Origin: Lysobacter sp. KIS68-7
GTDB lineage: Bacteria > Pseudomonadota > Gammaproteobacteria > Xanthomonadales > Xanthomonadaceae
NCBI RefSeq assembly: GCF_021284745.1
Contig: NZ_CP089925.1
Coordinates: 2,355,001-2,419,000 of the forward strand
Direction of reading: 5' to 3'
DNA: 64,000 nucleotides
How positions within the stretch are numbered: position 1 is the stretch's first letter; every line of letters begins with the position of its first letter. The notes under the pieces are model-generated. The model saw nothing but the letters and a program-made list of their open reading frames with translations. It was not told the origin of the DNA and ran no database searches. This document shows positions 40,716 to 49,639 of the stretch, piece after piece. Made by a program: the position numbers and the translations under genes.

Positions 40716-40973
40716 TCAGGCCGTCAGCTTTTTGACCAGGTCCACGTACTTCTGCATGGCCTCGTCCTGCGAGGTGCCCTTGAGCTTGGCCCAGGCTTCG
40801 TACTTGGCGGTGCCGACGAAATCGAAGAAACCGGGCTTGGGCCCGCTGACGTCGCCTTCCGAGCCCTGCTTGTAGAACGCGTACAGGCGCAGCAGCGTGT
40901 CGTTGTCGGGGCGCTCGGACAGGCCCTGGACATCCTTGGTGGCCTGTTCGAAACGGGCTTTGAGGTCGGACAT
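40716..40973 (-). CDS. Acyl-CoA-binding protein (ACBP)
   Basis: 85 residues, the standard ACBP length, from ATG at 40973. RLYAFYKQGSEGD, PGFFDFVGTAKYEAWAKLKG and AMQKYVDLVKKL match the four-helix acyl-CoA-binding fold. Bacterial ACBPs bind long-chain acyl-CoA in the cytoplasm. It forms an operon with tetR and is divergent from the acyl-CoA reductase, which supports a shared role in fatty-acyl metabolism. Confidence 0.92.
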   Translation of the reverse strand: MSDLKARFEQATKDVQGLSERPDNDTLLRLYAFYKQGSEGDVSGPKPGFFDFVGTAKYEAWAKLKGTSQDEAMQKYVDLVKKLTA

Positions 40974-40990
40974 GCGGGCTTCCTCGCTGT

Positions 40991-41014
40991 GCTGCCTGTC
41001 ATCGGGCAGGCGGC
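40991..41014. promoter_or_regulatory. Imperfect palindrome in the ACBP/reductase intergenic region
   Basis: GCTGCCTG (40991-40998) and CAGGCGGC (41007-41014), one G-T pair, in the 142-bp gap of the divergent genes. Candidate TetR operator. Confidence 0.35.
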
Positions 41015-41115
41015 AATCTGAGCATGCGTTGTCGACGTTTTCAATACGCAGGGGAATTGTGGCCCCGGCACGCCTCTGGCAACGTAACGGAAAGGACCTC
41101 GGGAGCAAGACGCAC

Positions 41116-43107
41116 ATGACCTACTTCGTCACGGGAGCCACCGGCTTCCTCGGCCGCCACCTGGTCGCCACGCTCCTCAAGCGCAAGGGCCCCATCCACG
41201 TGCTCGTGCGCAAGGATTCGCGCAAGAAGCTCGATGCCATCGCGGCAAAGATGGGTTGGGACATGAAGCGGGTGGTGGTGGTCGAGGGCGACATGGCCTC
41301 GCCCAAGTGCGGCCTGTCCGCCGCGCAGGTCCGCGCGCTCAACGGCAAGGTGAAACATTTCTTCCACCTGGCCGCCATCTACGACCTGACTGCGAAGGCC
41401 GAGCCGCAGCGCATCGCCAACGTGGAAGGTACGCAGCACGCGCTGGACCTGGCCGCGGCCATCGGGGCGGGCATCTTCCACCACACCTCGTCCATCGCGG
41501 CCGCGGGCCTGTACCCGGGCGTGTTCCGCGAAGACATGTTCGACGAGGCGGAAGGGCTGGACGATCCCTACCTGCAGACCAAGCACGAGTCCGAGGCCCT
41601 GGTGCGCAAGGAAAAGCGCCTGAAGTGGCGCGTCTACCGCCCGGGCATGGTCGTCGGCCATTCGAAGACCGGCGAGATGGACAAGATCGACGGGCCTTAC
41701 TACTTCTTCTCCTTCATCAAGAAGCTGCGCGAAATGCTGCCGCAGTGGATGCCCACGCTCGGCATCGAGGGCGGGCGCATCAACATCGTGCCGGTGGATT
41801 TCGTGGTCGAGGCCATGGACCACATCGCGCACAAGCCGAAGCTGGACCACCACACGTTCCACCTGACGGATCCTGAGCCCATGCGCGTGGGAGAGGTGCT
41901 CAACACCTTCGCGCGCGCCGGCCACGCGCCGGAGATGACCATGCGCATCGACGCGCGCATGTTCGCCTTCGTGCCCGGTGGCGTGCGCATGGCGGTGGGC
42001 AACCTGCCGCCGGTGCGACGCTTCATCGGCATGCTGCTGCGCGATTTCCGCATCCCCAAGGAAACGCTGAAGTTCATTACGTATCCGACGCGCTTCGACA
42101 ACCGCGAGGCCGAGCGCGCGCTCAAAGGCAGCGGCATTTCGGTGCCCAAGCTCGATACCTACGCCTGGCGCCTGTGGGACTACTGGGAACGCCACCTCGA
42201 CCCGGATCTGTTCATCGACCGCTCGCTGAAGGGCCGTGTGCGCAACAAGGTGGTGCTGATCACCGGCGGTTCCTCGGGCATCGGCCTGTCCACCGCGCAG
42301 CGCGTGGCGGAGGCGGGGGCGATCACGATCATCGTGGCGCGCGGCGAAGCGGAGCTGTTCAAGGCGCGCGACGACATGAAGGCGCGCGGCGGCAAGGTGT
42401 TCGCCTACACGGCCGACCTGTCGGACATGGCCGACTGCGACAAGCTGGTCAAGACGGTGCTGGCCGAACACGGCCACGTCGACGTGCTCGTCAACAACGC
42501 GGGCCGTTCGATCCGTCGTTCGATCGAGCTCAGCTACGACCGCTTCCACGATTTCGAGCGCACGATGCAGCTGAACTATTTCGGCAGCCTGCGTTTGATC
42601 ATGGGCGTGCTGCCGACCATGACGCATCGCCGGCGCGGGCACATCATCAACATCTCGTCGATCGGCGTGCTGGCCAATTCGCCGCGTTTCTCCGCCTACG
42701 TGGCCTCGAAGGCGGCGATGGATGCCTGGTCGCGCTGCGCGCAGGGCGAGTTGTCGGGCAAGGGCATCAGCTTCACCACGATCAACATGCCGCTGGTGAA
42801 GACGCCGATGATCGCGCCGACCAAGATGTACGACAGCGTGCCTACGCTCACGCCGGACGAAGCGGCGGACCTGGTGGTGAAGGGCATCATCGAGCGCCCG
42901 AGCCGCATCGCGACCCGCCTGGGCATCTTCGCGTCCGTGCTCAATGCGCTGGCGCCGAAGGCCTACGAGGTGGTGATGAGCACCGCGTTCGAACTGTTCC
43001 CGGATTCTGCCGCCGCCAAGGGCGACAGGAAGGCACTCAAGGGCGAGCTGGAACCGAGCAACGAGCAGATTGCGTTCGCCGCGCTGATGCGCGGGGTGCA
43101 CTGGTAG
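41116..43107 (+). CDS. Two-domain fatty acyl-CoA reductase (MaqFAR-type)
   Basis: 663 residues. N-terminal extended SDR (FLGRHLVATLLKRKG; TGATGFLG 6-13; active Tyr152-x3-Lys156) for the acyl-CoA reduction step, fused to a C-terminal classical SDR (TGGSSGIG near 383; Tyr528-x3-Lys532) for the aldehyde-to-alcohol step. Length and domain order match the fatty-alcohol-forming reductase of Marinobacter (Maqu_2220 type, about 661 residues). Predicted reaction: acyl-CoA to fatty alcohol with NADPH. ATG at 41116 chosen; longer in-frame extensions overlap ACBP on the other strand. Stop is next to that of the Mrr-like gene. Confidence 0.85.
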   Translation: MTYFVTGATGFLGRHLVATLLKRKGPIHVLVRKDSRKKLDAIAAKMGWDMKRVVVVEGDMASPKCGLSAAQVRALNGKVKHFFHLAAIYDLTAKAEPQRIANVEGTQHALDLAAAIGAGIFHHTSSIAAAGLYPGVFREDMFDEAEGLDDPYLQTKHESEALVRKEKRLKWRVYRPGMVVGHSKTGEMDKIDGPYYFFSFIKKLREMLPQWMPTLGIEGGRINIVPVDFVVEAMDHIAHKPKLDHHTFHLTDPEPMRVGEVLNTFARAGHAPEMTMRIDARMFAFVPGGVRMAVGNLPPVRRFIGMLLRDFRIPKETLKFITYPTRFDNREAERALKGSGISVPKLDTYAWRLWDYWERHLDPDLFIDRSLKGRVRNKVVLITGGSSGIGLSTAQRVAEAGAITIIVARGEAELFKARDDMKARGGKVFAYTADLSDMADCDKLVKTVLAEHGHVDVLVNNAGRSIRRSIELSYDRFHDFERTMQLNYFGSLRLIMGVLPTMTHRRRGHIINISSIGVLANSPRFSAYVASKAAMDAWSRCAQGELSGKGISFTTINMPLVKTPMIAPTKMYDSVPTLTPDEAADLVVKGIIERPSRIATRLGIFASVLNALAPKAYEVVMSTAFELFPDSAAAKGDRKALKGELEPSNEQIAFAALMRGVHW

Positions 43108-44088
43108 TTACATCGTCGCGCACTGTTTGAAGCGCACCAGCTGCTGGGAGTTTTCCGGCGGCTGGAGGTGCACGCGGGCGGTGCGCAGGTTCGCGTAGTG
43201 CATCAGCACCGTGCAGATCTCGTCGAAGCGCTGGGTGCTGGTTTCGTCGACGAAGACCTGCAAGGTCGACTTGGTGGTCCACACCGCGCGATCGACGCCC
43301 GGAAGCGTGCCGACCATGCGCACGACGTCCGCGCGCTGCTTGTCTTCCTCTTCTTCCGTGGCCGCGACGACCACGGTCGACGGGGCGCTGATCCCCACCG
43401 GGGTTCCGGCCGCCGGCGCCGCGACGGTGGCGGGCTGGGCGGGGCGCGGCACGTCGCGGAGCACGGTGACGTCGGGCTTCGCTTTCGGCGGCGGGAGGCT
43501 GGCGCCCACCACGAAGGCGATCGCGACGCCCGCGACCGCGGCCCCCAACCACGAAATCAGCACCTGACGGCGCGCGCGTTGGCCCGCGACGTTGTGCACT
43601 TCGTCCTTGAGGCTTTGGGGCAGGAGCGGGGCGATCTCGGGCCACAGCGCCTTGCCATCGATGAGTTCGATGTTGGCGGAGTCGGCAGGCCTGCGCGCAT
43701 CGGATTCGATGGTGCCGGGCGTCACCAGCAATCCACTGATGGCGCCCTGGAACTTCATCGACGCGCCGAATTCGGAGACCGACTGTTTCGTGAGGCGATA
43801 AGCCGAACCGTGCTTGCAGCTCAGCAGCGCGCGCTCACCGTTGCGCTGCAGGAGGAACTCGGTCTGCTGGCCACGTTCGGCTTCGTCGTTGGCGGTGAGC
43901 ACGTCGTAGCCGCGATGGCGCATCGCATCCAGCACGAAGTGCGAGAACTCGCGCCAGCGCATCGCCGACAGCGCGTGGATGCCCGCTTCGGCCTCGTCCC
44001 GTCGACGACGGATGTTGCCGAAGTAGAGCGACCCGATGGTGCCCAGGATGACCGCGATCACGATGGCGGGAATGAGCGCGGTCAGCAT
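43108..44088 (-). CDS. Membrane-anchored Mrr-like restriction-endonuclease-fold protein
   Basis: 326 residues from ATG at 44088. Membrane helix near the N-terminus (about 3-24) and a second (about 178-200) around an Mrr-type core: RHRGYDVL, Glu77 (QTEFLL), and SCK with Lys92, where the usual Q/E before x-K is Ser. The C-terminal part is a second soluble domain. It could be a nuclease of invading DNA or an inactive binding protein. Convergent with the reductase gene, stop codons adjacent. Confidence 0.72.
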   Translation of the reverse strand: MLTALIPAIVIAVILGTIGSLYFGNIRRRRDEAEAGIHALSAMRWREFSHFVLDAMRHRGYDVLTANDEAERGQQTEFLLQRNGERALLSCKHGSAYRLTKQSVSEFGASMKFQGAISGLLVTPGTIESDARRPADSANIELIDGKALWPEIAPLLPQSLKDEVHNVAGQRARRQVLISWLGAAVAGVAIAFVVGASLPPPKAKPDVTVLRDVPRPAQPATVAAPAAGTPVGISAPSTVVVAATEEEEDKQRADVVRMVGTLPGVDRAVWTTKSTLQVFVDETSTQRFDEICTVLMHYANLRTARVHLQPPENSQQLVRFKQCATM

Positions 44089-44160
44089 GCGGAATGGCTC
44101 GTGCCCTGGGTCGAAGGACGCGAATGATACGCCACCGCCCGGCGTTCTCTGCCGCAAAAG

Positions 44161-44226
44161 AAGGCCCGCCAGTCCGAACCGTCGGGGGAGGGGAGCTGAC
44201 GGTGGTGCTCGGGACTGGCGGGCCTT
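44161..44226. terminator. 15-bp inverted repeat between convergent-type genes
   Basis: AAGGCCCGCCAGTCC (44161-44175) and GGACTGGCGGGCCTT (44212-44226) are perfect 15-bp inverted repeats with a 36-base loop, just beyond the phasin stop codon on its 3' side. No T-tract; position fits transcription termination or a strong secondary structure. Confidence 0.5.
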
Positions 44227-44254
44227 GGAGCGGGCTTGCCTGAAGCTGACTGGT

Positions 44255-44788
44255 TCAGACGACCGGTTGCTTCCTGGTCGCTTTCTTGGTGGCGCGCTTG
44301 CGCGGTGCCTTCGCGGCCTTGGTGGCGGCGGTGGCCGTCCGGCGCGTGGGCGAGCCGCCGACGCGGCGCAGTTCGGCGTTCAGCGCATCCACGCGCTGCA
44401 CGAGGTCGGCGAGGTCTTCGCGGCTCGGCACGCCCAGCTTCACCAGCGCGCGTTGCACGCGATCTTCGAACACTTTTTCGAGGCGATCCCAGGTGTCCAC
44501 GGCGCGTTCGCGCGCCTGGCCGACGCGGCTTTCGACGGCGTCGCGCACGACGTCGGCGCGGTTGCCGGCGATCTTGCGTGCGGTCTGTTCGAGGTTGAGG
44601 CCTTCCTTGACCAGGCCTTCGAAGAGCTTGCCGCCTTCGGCCTGTGCGCGTGCAAAGGCGCCCACGCCGGCCAGCCAGATCTGCTGTGCGGATTCGCTCA
44701 GCGATTTCGAGAGGTGGTCGGCATGCGCTTTGGATCCGGCGCCGGACGCTGCGGTCTTCTTGCGGGCGGTCTTCTTGAGCTTGGCCAT
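44255..44788 (-). CDS. Phasin-family protein
   Basis: 177 residues from ATG at 44788. Central amphipathic helix (SAQQIWLAGVGAFARAQ, EGLVKEGLNLEQ) of phasins that coat polyhydroxyalkanoate granules, flanked by alanine/lysine-rich tails; the C-terminal tail (TAATKAAKAPRKRATKK) resembles PhaF-type DNA-binding tails. It may link granules to the nucleoid. A related short protein lies at 20572. A long inverted repeat follows the gene. Confidence 0.85.
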   Translation of the reverse strand: MAKLKKTARKKTAASGAGSKAHADHLSKSLSESAQQIWLAGVGAFARAQAEGGKLFEGLVKEGLNLEQTARKIAGNRADVVRDAVESRVGQARERAVDTWDRLEKVFEDRVQRALVKLGVPSREDLADLVQRVDALNAELRRVGGSPTRRTATAATKAAKAPRKRATKKATRKQPVV

Positions 44789-44893
44789 GTGCCCTCCGCG
44801 GGCGCGGTGGTTTGAGGAGTGAAAGGCAGGATCGGCTTGCTGGCTAGAGCATTCACACGAGTGGCTGTAAAGGGACGTCAAGAGCTTTTTCAT

Positions 44894-45050
44894 CGGCTCC
44901 GGAAGGACGGACCGCCACGCCCTCGGTTATCGCGCCTGTCGGAGCGCCTACAAGCCGCATCCATGCAACCGGAGCTCCGCCCGCCTCGCCATCCATGGCG
45001 GGGCTGCAGTCGCGACAACCGAGTGCGTGTCGGTCCTTCACCGCGATTTT
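44894..45050 (+). repeat. ~170-bp palindromic element, copy C
   Basis: Same outer arms as copy A (CCTCGGTTATCGCG and CGCGACAACCGAG), core shortened slightly. It is followed 44 bp later by copy D in the opposite orientation, so C and D face each other. Confidence 0.85.
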
Positions 45051-45094
45051 TGTGTGCGCTGCGCTCGAAGCTCTTCACCGAAGCCGCAGAAGGT

Positions 45095-45264
45095 GAACTG
45101 CGGTGGAGGCCTGGCACACGCTCGATGAGCGTGGCTGCAGGGCGGCCATGGATGGCCACCCGGGCGGAGCTCCGGTTGCATGGATGCGGCTTGGAGGCGC
45201 TCCGACAGACGCGCTCATCGAGCGGGTGACAGGCCGTCCTTCCGAAGCCGAGGCGTTTGCTCCA
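45095..45264 (-). repeat. ~170-bp palindromic element, copy D (inverted)
   Basis: Reverse complement of copy A in the core, but both outer arms are changed together: read on the plus strand they are ACACGCTCGATGAGCG and CGCTCATCGAGCGGGTG. The arms differ from copies A-C yet still pair with each other, a compensated change that points to a selected secondary structure. Confidence 0.85.
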
Positions 45265-45293
45265 GGGGCGTGCCGGACTTTCTGGTGTCGAAG

Positions 45294-46535
45294 TCAGCGA
45301 GCTGCTTTTTGCTTGGCGACCAGGTGGTCAACTTCATCCAACGCGCGACGCAAGCGAGCCGTCGTTTCCGTGGCGCGAGGGCGTTTGGGCAAGCCGTCGA
45401 GGATGGAACGCGTGTCGTCGGCCAGCACATCGTCGCGCAGCACCAGGCCGTGTGCCTTCAGCACCGGGCGCAAATCCGGTGCGCGCTTGCGCAGGTCTTC
45501 GAGCGTGTTGCGGTAGGCGATCTCGCAGACGCGGCGGCGGGCGGCGAAGCTGAAGACGTTGGTGAAGAATAATTCGCCGTCGTCGCTGTTGGGTTCGAAG
45601 ACAAGCTGGTCGACATCCGGGTAAGTCTGCGCGTAACGCTGCAGGCCGACTTGCATGCGGGATTGCAGCAGCGTGCGGAAGGTCTGCGAGAGGACGACGG
45701 GCAGGCCGCCTTCGCTGAGTCGGGACTCGATGCCTTCGGGGTTGCGGCGGGCGGTGTTCGCGTCGAAGGGGACGAGCGGATTGAGGCCGATCATCAGATC
45801 GATGTCGCGCTCGAGGACGGTGGAGGCATGCATCGTGCGGCGGAGCGCGCCGTCGACAAAGTGGCGGCCGCGCACTTCCACCGGTGCATACAGGCCGGGC
45901 AGGGCGGCGCTTGCTTGCACGGCTTTCGAGATCGGGACGTCGTCCCAGTCTTCGCCGCCGAAGCGCACGACCTTGCCGCTGTCGAGTTCGACGGCGACGA
46001 CGAACAGGTCGGCCTCCAGGGTACGGAAGTCGTTGCTGCGGCCGCGGCGAGTGAACACTTCGCGCAGGAAGTGTTCGATTTCGGTGCTGTCGAACAAGCC
46101 GGTCGGCACCAGTCCGCCGAAGCGGGTGATCGCGTCGGACCAGCGCGAGTCGCCGCGGGCGAACAGCATGTCGCGCCACCATTCCATCGCCAGGCGCGGG
46201 GCGCTGGCGGCGCGGCGCATGTATTCGAAGAAGGCAGGGCGCAGGAAGGTTTCCGGGCGGAACTGCACGTCGTCGCTGTCGCCGGTGATGAAGATCCGGC
46301 ACATCTCCGCGGTGTCCATGCGGTTGGCCAGCGCCGCGGCGAGGAAGGCGCCGGAGCTCACGCCCACGTAGCAATCCAGGCGGGTGAGGTCCAGGCCATC
46401 GATGGCTTCGTCGAGCGCACGCAGGGCGCCGAGCTCGTACATGCCGCCGATGGGTCCGCCGCCGGCGACCGCCAGGCCGATCTTTGGCGCAGCTTTGGTC
46501 TTCGGGCGTTTCTGGGCGGCGTGCAGGGACAGCAT
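45294..46535 (-). CDS. Patatin-like phospholipase
   Basis: 413 residues from ATG at 46535 (a longer start near 46604 cannot be excluded). Oxyanion-hole GGGPIGG (25-31), nucleophile Ser60 in GVSSG, and the Asp of VDGALRR. Predicted phospholipase or lipid acyl hydrolase; members act on membrane or storage lipids, and the neighbouring phasin and PHA-system genes suggest a storage-lipid link, which remains inference. N-terminal part is basic. Confidence 0.86.
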   Translation of the reverse strand: MLSLHAAQKRPKTKAAPKIGLAVAGGGPIGGMYELGALRALDEAIDGLDLTRLDCYVGVSSGAFLAAALANRMDTAEMCRIFITGDSDDVQFRPETFLRPAFFEYMRRAASAPRLAMEWWRDMLFARGDSRWSDAITRFGGLVPTGLFDSTEIEHFLREVFTRRGRSNDFRTLEADLFVVAVELDSGKVVRFGGEDWDDVPISKAVQASAALPGLYAPVEVRGRHFVDGALRRTMHASTVLERDIDLMIGLNPLVPFDANTARRNPEGIESRLSEGGLPVVLSQTFRTLLQSRMQVGLQRYAQTYPDVDQLVFEPNSDDGELFFTNVFSFAARRRVCEIAYRNTLEDLRKRAPDLRPVLKAHGLVLRDDVLADDTRSILDGLPKRPRATETTARLRRALDEVDHLVAKQKAAR

Positions 46536-46602
46536 CGGGAAGCCGGGGGCAGGGGTCGGGCGAGTGTACGGTCTGGGCCGTCTTTGTGTTTTGATCCCCG
46601 GC

Positions 46603-47307
46603 ATGTCCCGGGGCCACGACCTCCAACGCCGCCTCGCTTGCCACCAGGCCCTGCACGATCCGGTGCGCGAACCCCGCAACCGACTGCGCTGGCTGCCCGA
46701 ACTGCGCCGCTGGCAGGCCGCGCGCCTGGAGCGCAGCTTCGATCACTTGATGAAGGACCCACGCCACGCACCGGCCGCGCGGTTCTTCCTCACCGATGTG
46801 TACGGCGACCACGACTTCAGCCGCCGCGACGCCGACATCGCCCGCGTGATGCCCACGATGCAGCGGCTGCTGCCGGTTTCGCTGCTGGACACCGTGAGCG
46901 ACGGCATCGCGCTCGGCGCGCTCACGCACGCCTTCGACCTGCGCATGGCGCAGGTGTTGGAGGCGCTCGCACCGAACGGGCGGCGGTTGGACGATGCGCG
47001 CTACGCGCAGGCGTATCGGCAGGTCGGCAAACCCCTGCTGCGCGAAAAGCAGATCGCGCTGATCCTCCAGGTGGGGCACGGTCTGGGCGCCGCCTTGCGC
47101 TTGCCGGGTGTCGGCTTGCTGATGCGCATGTCGCGCGGGCCTGCGCATGCCGCGGGCCTGTCGGAGCTGCAGGGATTCCTGGAGCGGGGCGTCGCGGCCT
47201 TCAGCCAGGTCAAGGACGTCGATGCGTTCATGGCCGACATCCAGCGCAGCGAACGCGCGATCGCCGCGCGCCTGTGGGCCGGCGATCCCGATCCTTTCAG
47301 GGCCTGA
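46603..47307 (+). CDS. Conserved hypothetical protein
   Basis: 234 residues from ATG at 46603. The segment FFLTDVYGDHDFSRRDADI, VMPTMQRLLPVSLLDTV and the later AGLSELQGFLERGVAAF occur in proteins of xanthomonads without known function. No signal or membrane helix. It is divergent from the patatin gene, and its stop codon is close to that of the PHA-system gene. Confidence 0.7.
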   Translation: MSRGHDLQRRLACHQALHDPVREPRNRLRWLPELRRWQAARLERSFDHLMKDPRHAPAARFFLTDVYGDHDFSRRDADIARVMPTMQRLLPVSLLDTVSDGIALGALTHAFDLRMAQVLEALAPNGRRLDDARYAQAYRQVGKPLLREKQIALILQVGHGLGAALRLPGVGLLMRMSRGPAHAAGLSELQGFLERGVAAFSQVKDVDAFMADIQRSERAIAARLWAGDPDPFRA

Positions 47308-47310
47308 CGG

Positions 47311-47586
47311 TCAACCGAAGCGTTCGTCGAGCACGCGGCGGATTTCGTGCTCGATCGGCCCCTTCATCGCCGAAAGCAGGAAGCCCAATTGCGCGGTGAC
47401 GTGCAGTTCGTTCGGGGCCAGCGCGATGTGGCCGTCCACGCCGGAGCGGGTGAAGTGCAGGGTGTCGCCTTCCCATCGGCTTTGCATCGCGAAGCGGTCG
47501 CCAAGCTTGTCCGCCACCTCCTGCACGGCCTTGCGGGCCTTGGCGGGCGTGAGCGAATGCGGGTGGCGAATATCGATGCGGGACAT
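47311..47586 (-). CDS. Polyhydroxyalkanoic acid system family protein
   Basis: 91 residues from ATG at 47586 (MSRIDIRHPHSLTPAKARKA). The pattern SRWEGDTLHFTRSGVDGHIA and VTAQLGFLLSAMKGPIEHEI is typical of the short PHA_gran_rgn family found near phasin and PHA-synthesis genes. Cytoplasmic; exact role unknown. Divergent from the FHA gene. Confidence 0.85.
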   Translation of the reverse strand: MSRIDIRHPHSLTPAKARKAVQEVADKLGDRFAMQSRWEGDTLHFTRSGVDGHIALAPNELHVTAQLGFLLSAMKGPIEHEIRRVLDERFG

Positions 47587-47625
47587 GGGCGAGGGCTCCG
47601 GAAGGGCTGGCGGCATTGTGCACGC

Positions 47626-48453
47626 ATGCTAGATTTCCGCGCAGTGGATACCTATCGATTGCGCTTCCCCAACCAGAACCCGCCCGACGCGGCCATCGGC
47701 CCGGGCCTGCACGGCATCGGCCGCAATGCCGACGGCGTGCTTGCGCCCGTGGAAGACACCGCGCGCATGCTCGCGCAGTTGTGCGTGGACCGCCGCGGCA
47801 CCTGGCTCAAGCTCGGGAACGCGGTGCGCACCGTGCACGTCAACGGGCGCCCGGTGAAGCGCATGGCGATGCTGCGCGTGGGCGATGCGATCTATCTCGA
47901 CGGCACCGAGCTGCTCCTGCTCGGCGCGCCGCGCGAACGCGATGTGCTGCCCCCGCCCGGCAACCAGGACGGCGGCGATCCGCGCATGTTGTTGCGCGGC
48001 GTGGGCGGCCAGTACCACGGCCGCAGCTTCACGCTCGAACGCCCGCGCGTCGTCGGCCGCGGCCCGGACGCCGACATCCGCATCGACGATCCGGCCTTCC
48101 CCGAACGCCACGCGCGCATCGAAGTGCAGGGCGGCCAGGTGGTGATGCGCGGGCTGCCCGGCGCGGAAGCCACGGTCGTCAACGGTGAAATGCGGCGCGA
48201 TGCGGTGCTGCGCACGGGCGACCAGCTCGTGTTCGACGCACACCATCGTTTCGTCGTCGAAGCCCCCGGACGGCCCGCCTTGCCGCACGATGCGCTGGCG
48301 CCCGCGCTGCCGGACGACATCGACCTGGAACACGCGCACATCGGCAAGACGCCCGGCAAGGGCACGGTGCGCCGCCTGCCGTGGCTGCTGCTCGCGGCCC
48401 TGCTGATCGCCGGTGCGCTCAGCGCATTGCTGCTGTTCGGCTCGCCTGGCTGA
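47626..48453 (+). CDS. FHA-domain protein with C-terminal membrane helix
   Basis: 275 residues from ATG at 47626. Two FHA-like segments: a degenerate one at about 15-95 (AIGPGLHGIGRNADGVLAP, VHVNGRPVKRMAMLRVGD), then a canonical one at about 125-200 (VVGRGPDADIRIDDPAF, ERHARIEVQGGQVVMRG). A C-terminal membrane helix (about 249-270) anchors it. FHA domains bind phosphothreonine; it may link a Ser/Thr kinase signal to the membrane. Monocistronic. Confidence 0.78.
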   Translation: MLDFRAVDTYRLRFPNQNPPDAAIGPGLHGIGRNADGVLAPVEDTARMLAQLCVDRRGTWLKLGNAVRTVHVNGRPVKRMAMLRVGDAIYLDGTELLLLGAPRERDVLPPPGNQDGGDPRMLLRGVGGQYHGRSFTLERPRVVGRGPDADIRIDDPAFPERHARIEVQGGQVVMRGLPGAEATVVNGEMRRDAVLRTGDQLVFDAHHRFVVEAPGRPALPHDALAPALPDDIDLEHAHIGKTPGKGTVRRLPWLLLAALLIAGALSALLLFGSPG

Positions 48454-48553
48454 TCGTTACGCCTGAAAGCGTTGGAGGGATGACAAGGTCGAGTGCCGGC
48501 TCCAATTTCGCCGGTGCATACTGGCCTGCCACCCCATCGTGAGCCACGCCCGC

Positions 48554-49639
48554 ATGTCACGCGCCTGGAACTTCAGCGCCGGTCCCGCAACCCTGCCCGA
48601 ACCGGTCCTGCGCCGCGCGCAGTCCGACATGCTCGAATGGCGCGACGCCGGGGCGTCGATCGTCGAGATCAGCCATCGCGGCCCCGAATTCCTGGAAGTG
48701 GCCGCCGATGCCGAGCGTGCGTTGCGCACGCTGCTGTCGATCCCGGAGGACTACGCGGTGCTGTTCACGCAGGGCGGCGCGACCACGCAACAGGCGCTGA
48801 TCCCGCTGAATTTTGCCGCGCCCGGGCAACCGGCGGATTACGTCGTCACCGGCCATTGGGGCAAGACGGCGCTGAAGCAGGCCGGCCCGTATGTGGCGAC
48901 CAACATCGCGGCCAGCAGCGAGGCCGATCGCTTCCGCACGATTCCCGCGCGCAACAGCTGGAAGCTCGCCGCCGATTCGGCCTACGTGCACATCACGGCG
49001 AACGAAACGATCCACGGTGTCGAGTTCCGCGACATCCCGGACACGGGCAACGTGCCGCTGGTCGCCGACTTCAGCTCCTCGATCGCGAGCGAGCCGCTGG
49101 ATATTTCGAAGTTCGGGATCCTGTACGCCGGTGCGCAGAAGAACCTCGGGCCGGTTGGCATCAGCGTGGTGATCGTGCGCCGCGACCTGCTCGAACGCGC
49201 CGGCCAGCCGCGCGCGGACATCTTCGATTACCGCTCGCAGCTCAAGGCGGAGTCGATGCTCAACACGCCGCCGACCTGGAACTGGTACATGCTCGGGCTG
49301 ACCGTGCAGTGGATGCTGGACGAAGGCGGCGTTGCCGAATTCGCCAAGCGCAACGCGCGCAAGGCCGCGTTGCTGTACGCGGCCATCGACGATAGCAACG
49401 GCTTCTACAAGAACGACATCGACCCGGCCGTGCGCTCGCGCATGAACGTGCCGTTCTTCCTGCGTGACGAGGCGCTCGACAAACCTTTCCTGGCCGAAGC
49501 GAAGGATGCGGGCCTGATCGCGCTCAAGGGCCATCGCGTGCTCGGCGGCATGCGCGCGTCGATCTACAACGCGATGCCGGAGCAGGGGGTGCAGGCCTTG
49601 GCCGACTTCATGCGTGCGTTCGCAAAGCGCCATGGCTGA
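48554..49639 (+). CDS. serC: Phosphoserine aminotransferase SerC
   Basis: 361 residues from ATG at 48554 (an upstream GTG at 48539 adds five residues). PLP-binding Lys196 in [20 protein letters not shown] at the start, and HRGPEFLEV are family signatures. Reaction: 3-phosphohydroxypyruvate to phosphoserine in serine synthesis and the related pyridoxine step. First gene of the serC-pheA-hisC-aroA operon; it overlaps pheA by eight bases. Confidence 0.97.
   Translation: MSRAWNFSAGPATLPEPVLRRAQSDMLEWRDAGASIVEISHRGPEFLEVAADAERALRTLLSIPEDYAVLFTQGGATTQQALIPLNFAAPGQPADYVVTGHWGKTALKQAGPYVATNIAASSEADRFRTIPARNSWKLAADSAYVHITANETIHGVEFRDIPDTGNVPLVADFSSSIASEPLDISKFGILYAGAQKNLGPVGISVVIVRRDLLERAGQPRADIFDYRSQLKAESMLNTPPTWNWYMLGLTVQWMLDEGGVAEFAKRNARKAALLYAAIDDSNGFYKNDIDPAVRSRMNVPFFLRDEALDKPFLAEAKDAGLIALKGHRVLGGMRASIYNAMPEQGVQALADFMRAFAKRHG

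Noticed and set aside
41041-43101. 686-aa open frame opposite the acyl-CoA reductase
   Set aside because: Composition is a shadow of the reductase frame; no recognisable domain.
45334-47148. 604-aa frame opposite the patatin and hypothetical genes
   Set aside because: It runs through two genes of opposite strands and lacks motifs, so it is a by-product of high GC.
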